Shown here piece by piece: positions 6,352 through 13,923 of a stretch of 34,583 bases of DNA. The DNA is from Oxalobacteraceae bacterium (GTDB lineage: Bacteria; Pseudomonadota; Gammaproteobacteria; Burkholderiales; Burkholderiaceae_D). Every line of letters begins with the position of its first letter. Position 1 is the stretch's first letter. The notes beneath the pieces were generated by a model, which saw only the letters and a program-made list of their open reading frames with translations, had not been told where the DNA came from and did not search any database. Both the position numbers and the translations under genes were made by a program. Location: positions 1 to 34,583 of the forward strand of contig CANIFC010000008.1 in assembly GCA_947466695.1 (NCBI GenBank). Reading direction: 5' to 3'.

Positions 6352-8017
6352 ACCAGTTTCTGAAACGTTTTGGCGGCTGGTACAAGCCACCGGACGCACG
6401 GACCAGATCTTTCATGGTCTTGGCCGCCAGCAGGTCACGGGTCGCTAACCGCTTGTCAATCCCCAGGTCTTCAGCACGCGTGATGATGCCGCGGTCACGT
6501 AGGTTTTCGACCATGCGATGATCGCGCGCCAGCCCGACCGGCGTGTAACCGGCCACGCCACGGATAGCCTGTTCGCGCTCTTCATCACTGCGGCACAGCA
6601 GCAGGTTGGCAATCCCCTCTTCGGTCAGGATATGCGTCACATCGTCACCATAGATCATCACCGGAGGAATCGGCATGTTGGCCTGCTCTGCCACCTGCCA
6701 GGCGTCAAGCGTCTCGACAAAGGCCGGTTGCATGTGTTCACGGAAGGTTTCGACGATCTGCACCACCAGTTTCTGGCCACGCGGAATCTGATTTTTCCCG
6801 CGCCGCGCCTGCTCGCCCGCCTTCAGCCACGCCGGACTGGCATGGCGACGGCCACGTGCATCGGCACCCATGTTGGGCGCTCCGCCAAAACCGGAGATAC
6901 GACCCAGGGTGGCCGTCGACGAATTCCCCTGCAAGTCGATCTGCAAGGTCGAGCCGATAAACATATCACAGGCGTAATGCCCGGCAGCCTGGCACAGGGC
7001 GCGATTACTGCGCATGGAGCCGTCGGCACCGACCGAAAAGATATCGGGTCTGGCACGGATGTAGTCTTCCATCCCCAGTTCGGAACCAAACGAATACACC
7101 GCCTGGACAAAACCGGCCTCGATGGCAGGAATCAATGCCGGATGGGGATTAAGCGCCCAGTGCGTGGCGATCTTGCCTTTCAGGCCCAGCGAGGCACCGT
7201 AAGTTGGCAACAGCAGTTCGATGGCGGCAGTGTCAAAACCGATGCCATGGTTCAGGCGCTGCACCTGATATTGGGCATAAATACCCTTGATGGCCATCAT
7301 CGCCATAAGAATCTGGATCTCTGAAATGAGCGCCGGATCGCGCGTGAACAATGGCTCGATGTAATGCGGCTTGGGTGCCTTGACGACAAAATCCACCCAC
7401 CCCGCCGGAATATCCACCCGCGGCAGCACATCGACGATTTCATTGACCTGGGCAATCACGATGCCCGCCTTGAAAGCGGTCGCCTCGACGATGGGTGGCG
7501 TATCCTCGGTATTGGGACCGGTGTAGAGATTACCCTCGCGGTCAGCCGACTGCGCCGCCACCATGGCGATACGCGGAGTCAGGTCGACAAAATAACGCGC
7601 ATACAATTCAAGGTAGGTATGGATAGCGCCGATGTTGAGCTTGCCGGTCGATACCAGCTTGGCCAGGCGCACCGCTTGCGGGCCGGAGAAAGAAAAATCA
7701 AGCTTGGACGCGATCCCTTTTTCAAATACATCCAGATGCGAGGGCAATGCCAGCACCGACTGCAGCATGTGTAAATCATGCACACGGGCAGAATCGAGTT
7801 GCGTCAGCGCTTCGGACAAAAAATCAGCCTGTTTCTGATTATTACCCTCGATACAGACCCGGTCGGACACTTCAATCACGGCATGCAGCAAATCGGCAAT
7901 GCGGGCGTGCGGGAAAATCTTGCCCTGCAAATCGGCCCCCAGCACGCTGGCGGCACGCGACAGCCTTTGCTGCCGGTTGATTTGCAGGGTATTCCAGCGT
8001 TCAGGCTGACCGGCCAT
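6350..8017 (-). CDS. mdcA: Malonate decarboxylase alpha subunit (acetyl-S-ACP:malonate ACP transferase)
   Basis: A 555-residue subunit that swaps acetate for malonate on the ACP: acetyl-S-ACP plus malonate gives malonyl-S-ACP plus acetate. Length matches the family (about 550). Characteristic stretches include RVCIEGNNQKQADFL near the N-terminus, LDFSFSGPQAVRLAKLV, the AADREGNLYTGPNTEDTP-like block (here SADREGNLYTGPNTEDTP), GSTLQIDLQGNSST and the C-terminal RASGGLYQPPKRFRNW. The start codon shares a base with the stop of the TRAP large permease (TAATG), so transport and decarboxylation are co-translated. Among the genes here this is the most specific marker of malonate decarboxylase. Confidence 0.96.
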   Translation of the reverse strand: MAGQPERWNTLQINRQQRLSRAASVLGADLQGKIFPHARIADLLHAVIEVSDRVCIEGNNQKQADFLSEALTQLDSARVHDLHMLQSVLALPSHLDVFEKGIASKLDFSFSGPQAVRLAKLVSTGKLNIGAIHTYLELYARYFVDLTPRIAMVAAQSADREGNLYTGPNTEDTPPIVEATAFKAGIVIAQVNEIVDVLPRVDIPAGWVDFVVKAPKPHYIEPLFTRDPALISEIQILMAMMAIKGIYAQYQVQRLNHGIGFDTAAIELLLPTYGASLGLKGKIATHWALNPHPALIPAIEAGFVQAVYSFGSELGMEDYIRARPDIFSVGADGSMRSNRALCQAAGHYACDMFIGSTLQIDLQGNSSTATLGRISGFGGAPNMGADARGRRHASPAWLKAGEQARRGKNQIPRGQKLVVQIVETFREHMQPAFVETLDAWQVAEQANMPIPPVMIYGDDVTHILTEEGIANLLLCRSDEEREQAIRGVAGYTPVGLARDHRMVENLRDRGIITRAEDLGIDKRLATRDLLAAKTMKDLVRASGGLYQPPKRFRNW

Positions 8018-9366
8018 TACCGTGCTCCCATGACAGCATCAGGAAATGCCGTGGCAATTTGCGGAATGAAACACAACAGGATCACCGCAACGAGCATCAG
8101 CAACAGAAACGGCATGACACCCCAGATGATGTCCTTGAGCGCAATGTCCGGTGCAATATTCTTGATGACGAAAATATTCAAGCCTACAGGCGGATGGATC
8201 AGGCCCATTTCCATGACGATAGTCATGACGATACCGAACCAGACCAAATCGAAACCGGAGGCTTTCAGTGGTGGCAAAATGATCGGGCACATCATCAGGA
8301 TAATGGACACCGGCGGCAGAAAAAAACCGAACACCACCACCATCAGCAAGATCACCGCCAGCAGCATCCACTTGCTCAGGTACAGCTCAACCACCCATTG
8401 GGCAGCGGACTGACTGATATGCAGATAGCTCATGACATACGAGTAAAACAGCGACATACCAATAATGAGCAGCAGCATGGTCGACTCTTTGATGGTCGAG
8501 GTGATGAAGGGAGAAATATCTTTCGGGCGCCAGACGCCATACACGATCGCAATGAGTACCATCGCCATCAGCGCGCCAAGACCGGCAGTTTCAGATGGTG
8601 TGGCAAAACCACCGTACAAGGCCACCATGACACCAATGAGCAGGATTACGAACGGCAACACGCGTGGCAGCATTTCCACTTTTTGACCCATCGTGAACTG
8701 CTCGTCTTCCAGATAGGCAGACTTCTCGCCACCATCCTGATAGACCTTCAGCGCCAGCGCGTATTCCTTGCGGGCACGATAGACGGCATACGAGGAAAAC
8801 AGCAAGACCAGCAGCACACCGGGACCGATACCGGCTAAAAATAAACGACCCAGCGATTGTTCGGCAGCGACGGCATACAAAATAATGGTAATGGAAGGCG
8901 GCAGCAAGATACCCAGCGTACCACCAGCGGCGATGATCCCGGCGGCAAAGCCCGGCGAATAACCGCGCCGGCGCATTTCCGGAATACCGGCCGAACCAAT
9001 GGCCGAACAGGTGGCAGGTGATGATCCGGCCATGGCGGCAAACATGGCGCAGGCAAAGACGTTGGCGATACCCAGACCACCGGGCACTTTATTGAGCCAG
9101 ACATGGATCGCCGAATACAGGTCGCGCCCGGCGGGGGATTTACCGATCGCCGCGCCCTTCAAGATAAACAGCGGAATCGACAGCAGCGTGATGGAAGCCA
9201 TCTCTTCATACACGTTTTGCGTAATGGTGTCGAGCGAGGCGGCAGGCATGAACAGATACATGAAACTGGTCGCCACCACGCCAAGCGCAAAGGCGATCGG
9301 CATGCCGGAAAACATCACGACCAGGGTGACGATGCCATAGAGGACACCGAGGGTGAGCGGGCTCAT
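8017..9366 (-). CDS. TRAP dicarboxylate transporter, large permease (DctM type)
   Basis: A 449-residue, very hydrophobic protein with roughly a dozen membrane segments. It is the sodium-coupled translocation subunit of a tripartite ATP-independent transporter in the inner membrane. DctM family marks include the SIPLFILKGAAIGKS block, a GSSPATCSAIGSAGIPEM segment, LGILLPPSITIILYAV and a final PPVGLNIFVIKN. Length is normal (about 430-450). It overlaps the small permease gene by 4 bp upstream and mdcA by 1 bp downstream. Its position inside the mdc operon, with no MdcLM or MadLM carrier present, implies malonate as the substrate (inference). Confidence 0.93.
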   Translation of the reverse strand: MSPLTLGVLYGIVTLVVMFSGMPIAFALGVVATSFMYLFMPAASLDTITQNVYEEMASITLLSIPLFILKGAAIGKSPAGRDLYSAIHVWLNKVPGGLGIANVFACAMFAAMAGSSPATCSAIGSAGIPEMRRRGYSPGFAAGIIAAGGTLGILLPPSITIILYAVAAEQSLGRLFLAGIGPGVLLVLLFSSYAVYRARKEYALALKVYQDGGEKSAYLEDEQFTMGQKVEMLPRVLPFVILLIGVMVALYGGFATPSETAGLGALMAMVLIAIVYGVWRPKDISPFITSTIKESTMLLLIIGMSLFYSYVMSYLHISQSAAQWVVELYLSKWMLLAVILLMVVVFGFFLPPVSIILMMCPIILPPLKASGFDLVWFGIVMTIVMEMGLIHPPVGLNIFVIKNIAPDIALKDIIWGVMPFLLLMLVAVILLCFIPQIATAFPDAVMGAR

Positions 9367-9917
9367 GCAGGCCTCCGTTTATTGGTCATCGAGGTCAGCA
9401 ATTGCGTCAGGATTTGCAGGGTGAGTAAGCTCATGCCAAAGGCCATCATCGAGTAAGGGATCCACAACGGCGGTGCGAAAGTGGAAGAAGTGGTCTGGCC
9501 ATCGATCCAGGCCTCATGAAACAGGGTCCAGGATTTCCACGAAAAAAAGCCGCAGAACAGGCAACTGATCAGGTCAACCAACATCAGGCGCAGGGCATTG
9601 ACGTTCGCCGGCAAGATCGACGACAAGACCTCAATGCCGATGTGACCGCGAAACGACTGCACATACGCGGTAGAAAAAAAAGTCACGCCGATCAGCATGA
9701 ACACGGAGGCCTCGTCCTGCCAGTCGGTCGGCACGCTGAAAAAATACCGCGTCACCACCGAATAGGTCAGGATCAGGGCAGTGAGCAGCATCGCCCCCAT
9801 TGCCACCTTGACGATCATGGCATTGAGCCATTGCAGCGATCTGGCCAGAAAACCGATAGCGGCATTGTCTGGCGCGGCGGGCCCCTTGCCGGGGCTCATC
9901 TCAAACCCATGACTCAT
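9363..9917 (-). CDS. TRAP dicarboxylate transporter, small permease (DctQ type)
   Basis: A 184-residue membrane protein with about four hydrophobic helices, e.g. VAMGAMLLTALILTYSVVTR and a W-rich helix around WKSWTLFHEAW. It has the DctQ pattern of a charged FSVPTDWQDEASVFMLIGV loop, where W/E/S residues are conserved, and FRGHIGIEVL. It pairs with the large permease to form the membrane complex. Four-base overlaps (ATGA) link it to the binding-protein gene before it and the large permease gene after it. The N-terminal 30 residues (MSHGFEMSPGKGPAAPDN) are cytoplasmic and not conserved; a later start is possible. Confidence 0.9.
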   Translation of the reverse strand: MSHGFEMSPGKGPAAPDNAAIGFLARSLQWLNAMIVKVAMGAMLLTALILTYSVVTRYFFSVPTDWQDEASVFMLIGVTFFSTAYVQSFRGHIGIEVLSSILPANVNALRLMLVDLISCLFCGFFSWKSWTLFHEAWIDGQTTSSTFAPPLWIPYSMMAFGMSLLTLQILTQLLTSMTNKRRPA

Positions 9918-10942
9918 AGCAGCTTCTCCGCCAATTTAAGAAATTTGGCGCAGTTTTCACTCTTGTCGGCATAGTCTTTCCAGGCCGTAGCGCGGGCGAT
10001 TGCCTGCCACTTCTTGACTGTCGCGGCGTTCAAGTCAACCACCTTGGCGCCTTTTTTCTCGTACACAGTGGCAACGAGCATGTCATCTTCTTTTGCCGCC
10101 TTGATGGAAAACGCTTCCAGATCAGCGCCCACAGCCATGATCGTGGCCTGATGCTCTTTGCTGAGCTTGTCAAAAATAAGCTTGGACATCATCAGCGGCT
10201 CAAACATATACCAGTAACTCTGGCCGCGGCCGCTGGTCAGAAATTTCGACACTTCTTCGAGGCGGAAAGAAATCAGCGAGGTCGAGGAAGTCATGGCGGC
10301 ATCCATCGCACCGGTTTGCATGGCAGCATAAATCTCGTTGGACGGCAATGACACCACTGCCGCACCGGCCGCCTTGAGCATCAGGTCAACTTCACGCGAC
10401 CCACCGCGGATTTTCATGCCCTTGACATCCTCAGGATCGACCACCGCCTTGGTACGTGACGCCACGCCACCGGCCTGCCAGATCCAGCTGACCAGAACAA
10501 TGCCCTTATCGAGCAGGAGCTTGTTGAGTTCTTTGCCGATCTCTGCATTTTTCCAGGCTGCGCCGACTTCATACGAAGGCACCAGACCCGGCATCAGGCC
10601 AATATTGACTTCAGGCACTTCCCCGCCAGCGTAAGACAAGGGCACCAGGGATAAATCAAGTGCCCCTTTACGCATGGAAGAAAACTGCGCGTTAGTTTTC
10701 ATCAACGACGAACCGGGATAAATTTCAAATTTGAGTGCGCCCTTGGTGCGCTTGGTGACTTCTGCAGCAAACATGCGCGTCAGGCGATCGCGGAAATCGC
10801 CCTCGTCGACCGTGCCGCCAGGAAATTGGTGGGATATTTTCAGCGCAGTGCTCTGGGCAAACGCAGCCATCGGCGACAAGGCAGATAACACTGGCACGAG
10901 GCTCAAGGCCTGCAAGACACTTCTTCTTTTTAATTGAAACAT
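9914..10942 (-). CDS. TRAP transporter periplasmic substrate-binding protein (DctP type)
   Basis: A 342-residue periplasmic receptor, first gene of the malonate operon. The start at ATG 10942 has AGGAG six bases upstream and gives an export signal MFQLKRRSVLQALSL...AAFAQS, with a KRRSVLQ stretch compatible with the Tat pathway. A longer in-frame reading to 11125 would bury this signal and is rejected. DctP marks are LKISHQFPGGTVDEGDF at the mature N-terminus, LKFEIYPGSSLM, and VKGMKIRGGSREVDLMLKAAGAAVVSLPSNEIYAAMQTGAMDAA, which contains the family Arg and Asn ligand-contacting region. Substrate is inferred to be malonate from the operon. Confidence 0.93.
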   Translation of the reverse strand: MFQLKRRSVLQALSLVPVLSALSPMAAFAQSTALKISHQFPGGTVDEGDFRDRLTRMFAAEVTKRTKGALKFEIYPGSSLMKTNAQFSSMRKGALDLSLVPLSYAGGEVPEVNIGLMPGLVPSYEVGAAWKNAEIGKELNKLLLDKGIVLVSWIWQAGGVASRTKAVVDPEDVKGMKIRGGSREVDLMLKAAGAAVVSLPSNEIYAAMQTGAMDAAMTSSTSLISFRLEEVSKFLTSGRGQSYWYMFEPLMMSKLIFDKLSKEHQATIMAVGADLEAFSIKAAKEDDMLVATVYEKKGAKVVDLNAATVKKWQAIARATAWKDYADKSENCAKFLKLAEKLL

Positions 10943-11288
10943 GACAGCTCCTAAGGATTTGATTGATAGATGTATTTCTTTGACCAACGGCCGTGTAACG
11001 AGACCAGTGACACCAGTTGGGTAGTTAGGCCCTTGGCCGCACCGTCTCAATAACACGAAGATGTACAAAAATTTTGCCGTGTCAGCGGCAGCTACGTTTT
11101 TTGGCATCACACTCTTGTGTGCCAAGTTTTATTTTATGTATACAAGATCTTATAATTTGCATGCAATGTCAACGCCAATATATACTGGTATCGTATTCAT
11201 GCAACACATTATTAAATAGTTCATAAAAGTTTTTGCCGCTGCACACCACTCACCCTTCCCACTCTTTTTTTATCATTTTGCCAAACCA
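10943..11288. promoter_or_regulatory. Divergent control region between the malonate operon and its GntR regulator
   Basis: This 346-bp stretch holds no gene. Three palindromes are packed into 30 bp: TGTATACA (11137-11144), AAGATCTT (11144-11151, inside the longer near-symmetric ATACAAGATCTTATA) and TTGCATGCAA (11157-11166). The segment TGTATACAA matches the core of ATTGTATACAAT, which I recall as the MdcY operator of Acinetobacter. On the minus strand TTGCAT, an 18-bp spacer and TATACA would place a -10 box on this operator. On the plus strand TATACT (11181-11186) is a possible -10 for the regulator. Promoter calls are by eye only. Confidence 0.55.
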
Positions 11289-11939
11289 ATGAAAAATCGC
11301 TCAACCAGCCTCAGGGAAGAAATAGAAGAACTCATTGCTGTTGGCGAGCTGGCGCCGGGCCATCACCTGGACGAAGCTGAACTGGCCAGTCATTTTGGCG
11401 TATCGCGCACGCCGGTCAGGGAAGCCCTGATCCAGCTGGCCTCAATGGGCATTATCGAAATGCAGCCCAGGCGTGGTGCCCATGTCGCCACAGTCAGCGC
11501 CCAGCAACTGGTCGAAATGTTTGAGGTCATGGCCGAATTTGAAGCGATGTGTGGCCGTCTGGCCGCACGCCGGATGTCAAAAGAAGAGCAAGCCGCACTA
11601 CAGGCCGCCCATCAGGCCTGCAAAGAGGCGCGTGATGTAGAAGATCCCGACGAGTATTTTTACAAGAACGAGCTGTTTCACGGACTCATTTATACCGGCA
11701 GCCACAACACCTTTCTGGCGACGCAGGCAATGAACCTGCACCGGCGCCTGCGGCCCTATCGCCGCCTGCAATTGCGGGTGCGCGACCGGGTCAGCAACTC
11801 ATTTGAAGAGCACGCCAATGTGGTCCAGGCGGTTATCGATGGTGATGGCAACCTCACTGCCAACCTGTTGCGCGAGCATATCCTGATTCAGGGACAGCGT
11901 TTTGCCGACCTGATTGCGTCTTTGCCGCGTCCGGCCTGA
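11289..11939 (+). CDS. GntR-family (FCD) transcriptional regulator of malonate genes, MdcY-like
   Basis: A 216-residue regulator. An N-terminal winged helix-turn-helix occupies about residues 8-72, with DEAELASHFGVSRTPVREAL as the recognition region and MQPRRGAHVATVS as the wing. It is followed by a helical FCD ligand domain (about residues 80-210), with metal/ligand-type residues in ELFHGLIY and LREHILIQGQRF. It is divergent from the malonate operon, the arrangement known for MdcY, where the protein represses in the absence of malonate. No good Shine-Dalgarno precedes the ATG. The role as malonate regulator comes from position and operator match; the family is certain. Confidence 0.88.
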   Translation: MKNRSTSLREEIEELIAVGELAPGHHLDEAELASHFGVSRTPVREALIQLASMGIIEMQPRRGAHVATVSAQQLVEMFEVMAEFEAMCGRLAARRMSKEEQAALQAAHQACKEARDVEDPDEYFYKNELFHGLIYTGSHNTFLATQAMNLHRRLRPYRRLQLRVRDRVSNSFEEHANVVQAVIDGDGNLTANLLREHILIQGQRFADLIASLPRPA

Positions 11940-12434
11940 GGAGGCATACAGGATTCACGACCATCATCAATTCAAGGGCTGCAACAGGCTTATCCCCCAC
12001 ACCCTTGAACCAAGCGCCTCGCTTGGTGCTTGCGATTTCAGTAATGCGTCTGATCTGAAAAAATGATATCCACGACATCCCTGATGCACAAACGCAGTGC
12101 GTCAGTTCAATTTTCACTTTTTCCGCCTGTTTTTCTACATTTTTTTCTCGCGACTTCGTTGTAGATCGCCCTGCCAGCTGTTTGACCACCCACGCTATTT
12201 TCTCAATTGCATCGGCTTCCGAAAAGATCTTGCAGAAAGCAGGCAGCGTGTTTTATCGTTGATTTTGCTGCAGTTGCGTGAAGTCAATAAGGCGCTTCAA
12301 ACAGCACTTTTTCTACGCCAAAATTGAACGGTAACTTACTTTAGATTAATGCTATCAGTCAGTTAGTGGCAACATCCACGCCAGAGAAAGACAAAATGGT
12401 GTCCAAGCTTGCAATGAAGGTCTACAATGTCGCA
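11940..12434. other. Non-coding stretch with a hairpin 70 bp after the regulator
   Basis: No gene could be supported here; short frames are either cysteine/phenylalanine-rich translations without ribosome sites or antisense to the regulator. A perfect 8-bp stem with a 3-base loop, ACCAAGCG-CCT-CGCTTGGT, lies at 12009-12027. It has no T-run on either side, so it is not a classic intrinsic terminator but may protect the 3' end of the regulator mRNA. The rest is AT-rich. Confidence 0.5.
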
Positions 12435-12449
12435 TGTTGCATTGCATCA
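12435..12449. promoter_or_regulatory. PhaR-like operator in front of the phasin gene
   Basis: TGTTGCATTGCATCA is an imperfect palindrome (TGTTGCA / T / TGCATCA, six of seven positions matching). PhaR repressors of PHA granule genes bind TGC-rich palindromes of this kind in front of phaP. It overlaps the -35 region of the likely phasin promoter, as a repressor site would. Binding is inferred. Confidence 0.5.
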
Positions 12450-12471
12450 TTTTACATTTTAATAATATAAT
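12442..12471 (+). promoter_or_regulatory. Sigma-70-type promoter of the phasin gene
   Basis: TTGCAT (12442-12447), an 18-bp spacer and a perfect TATAAT (12466-12471), 34 bases before the start codon. The -35 box lies inside the PhaR-like palindrome. Confidence 0.5.
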
Positions 12472-12505
12472 TCACCTTACCCCACTCACCTAACAGGAGA
12501 AATTC

Positions 12506-13798
12506 ATGTCTACGATTCCGGAGCAAATTTCCGCAGCCGCCCAAACTCAACTGGCGACGCAGCTCGCCGCCATTCATACGCTCTCCTATTCCGCGTTTGG
12601 TGGCCTGCAAAAACTCATCACGCTTAATTTCAACCTGCTCAGGCAGTCAATGGAAAATTCCATTGCGACGACTCAGCAACTGATGGCAGCGAAAGACCCG
12701 CAGGAGCTCTTGTCACTGACCGCCGCACACAGCAAGCCAAGTCTTGAAAAAATCATGGAATACAGCCGTGAACTGGCCAGTATTTCTGGCGCGACACGCA
12801 GCGATTTCTTGCAAGCGGTAAGCACACCGGGCGCATTGACGACTGTCAGCGCGGTTGGCCCGAATGCAGTCAGCATCGCAATCACCGCTCCCGCCGCTCC
12901 CGCCGCCAAAGCAAAACTGACGATCAATGCACCAGCCGAAGTCAAGGCGAAGAGCCCGGTTGCCAGCCCTGCTGACAGCAAGAAGACAGCCCCACCTGCA
13001 GCTGTAGCAAAAGTGGCTGCAGCAACGCCAGCAGCGTCGCCCGCATTATCGCCGGCAGTGAAACGCGCCGTGGTGAACGACAAGCAATTGCCTTTGCTGC
13101 CAGTGACCACCGGTAGCGCTGCTAAAAAAGCGACCAAGCCAGTTGCTGCGGCAAAAACTGTTACGGCAACGCCGGTGGCAAGCCAGACCGTTGCAGCAAA
13201 AGTAAAGCCAGCCGTTAAAACTGCAGCACCAGCGAAGGCAGTAGCTGCTACCGCTGCGACGCCAGCAGTAGCACCGGCCGTCGCCAAAGAGGCGATTGTC
13301 AAGGCACCGGCTGCCGCCATCAAAGCAAGTCCGGCAAAAACGGCTCCAGTGAAGAAAGCTGTCGCAGAGAAATCTGTCGCAGTGAAAGCTGTCGCAGAGA
13401 AAACTGTCGTAGCGAAAGCTGTCGCAGAGAAATCTGTCGCAGAGAAAACTGTCGCAGCGAAGGCGGCCACTCCAGCGGCAACAGCGACACCGGCAGCACC
13501 GGCACCGGCACCGGCAGCAGTACAAGTATCCGCACCAGCCACAACAGCTACGGTTGAAGTCAAGATGCCCGTTGTTGAAGCAGACGCAGCGCAAGCCGTG
13601 GTGCCTGCCAGCACAACGCCAGCAACAGCAGCCCCTGCCACAGCGGCAATGGCCGAACCCGCAGTGACCAAGTCGGCGATCACAGGCGTGCCTACCAAGG
13701 CGGCGGCCAAACCTGCATTTCCAGCAGGTAATGGAAAACCTGCGTTCAAAGGCAAGGGTAGCGCGGCTACCGGCGCCAAGATGCGTGTCCGTCAGTAA
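12506..13798 (+). CDS. Phasin (PHA granule-associated protein) with long Lys/Ala/Pro-rich tail
   Basis: A 430-residue protein. Residues 1 to about 115 form an amphipathic helical phasin domain (AIHTLSYSAFGGLQKLITLN, MENSIATTQQLMAAKDPQEL, MEYSRELASISGATRSDF) that coats polyhydroxyalkanoate granules. The remaining 300 residues are almost only A, P, V, K and T, like the histone H1-like tails of PhaF proteins, which can bind DNA or the nucleoid. The domain alone would be a normal phasin of about 180 residues; the tail more than doubles it. Within the tail seven pentapeptides of the type AVAEK follow one another (DNA 13358-13462). AGGAG lies 6 bases before the ATG. A PhaR-like operator lies upstream and a strong terminator downstream, so it is a single-gene unit. 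Confidence 0.85.
   Translation: MSTIPEQISAAAQTQLATQLAAIHTLSYSAFGGLQKLITLNFNLLRQSMENSIATTQQLMAAKDPQELLSLTAAHSKPSLEKIMEYSRELASISGATRSDFLQAVSTPGALTTVSAVGPNAVSIAITAPAAPAAKAKLTINAPAEVKAKSPVASPADSKKTAPPAAVAKVAAATPAASPALSPAVKRAVVNDKQLPLLPVTTGSAAKKATKPVAAAKTVTATPVASQTVAAKVKPAVKTAAPAKAVAATAATPAVAPAVAKEAIVKAPAAAIKASPAKTAPVKKAVAEKSVAVKAVAEKTVVAKAVAEKSVAEKTVAAKAATPAATATPAAPAPAPAAVQVSAPATTATVEVKMPVVEADAAQAVVPASTTPATAAPATAAMAEPAVTKSAITGVPTKAAAKPAFPAGNGKPAFKGKGSAATGAKMRVRQ
13358..13462 (+). repeat. Seven 15-bp tandem repeats in the phasin tail
   Basis: The unit GCTGTCGCAGAGAAA is repeated seven times in frame with few changes, the first base varying G/T/A. It encodes AVAEK, SVAVK, AVAEK, TVVAK, AVAEK, SVAEK, TVAAK. 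The DNA is far more uniform than codon choice requires, suggesting recent expansion. Confidence 0.9.
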
Positions 13799-13831
13799 AA
13801 CAAGAAGCGGCCGTCATCCTGGCCTGATTTA

Positions 13832-13868
13832 AAAAGGGAGACTGACACTTGCTGTCAGTCTCCCTTTT
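13832..13868. terminator. Strong bidirectional intrinsic terminator
   Basis: A perfect 16-bp stem, with arms at 13832-13847 and 13853-13868 around a 5-base CTTGC loop. The arms end in A-runs on the left and T-runs on the right, so it can terminate the phasin transcript (plus) and the converging CoA-transferase operon (minus). It begins 34 bp after the phasin stop. Confidence 0.9.
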
Positions 13869-13923
13869 CATTTGTTACTGCGGACAAAAATCCATCGCCC
13901 GCGAGCAGGCAGCAGACAGCGGA

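Noticed and set aside
8059-8838. Plus-strand 259-codon frame opposite the TRAP large permease
   Set aside because: Antisense shadow of a conserved membrane protein; His/Gln/Asp-rich product typical of reverse-read hydrophobic codons.
10943-11125. 61-codon N-terminal extension of the TRAP binding protein
   Set aside because: It would place the export signal in the middle of the protein. ATG 10942 has an ideal AGGAG and a proper signal peptide.
11854-12189. Minus-strand 111-codon open frame after the GntR gene
   Set aside because: Partly antisense to the regulator, no ribosome-binding site, no recognisable domain, and cut by the hairpin at 12009.
12097-12327. Plus-strand 76-codon open frame before the phasin
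   Set aside because: GTG start without ribosome site, Phe/Arg/Cys-rich non-protein-like composition, no recognisable similarity.
13358-13462. CRISPR-like array
   Set aside because: Uninterrupted 15-bp units in frame inside a coding sequence; no spacers.
12673-13779. Long minus-strand open frame (368 codons) opposite the phasin gene
   Set aside because: It is an antisense shadow produced by the GCA/GCT/AAA-rich phasin tail; its product is Ala/Thr/Val-only and has no ribosome site. The sense frame has a phasin domain, promoter and terminator.
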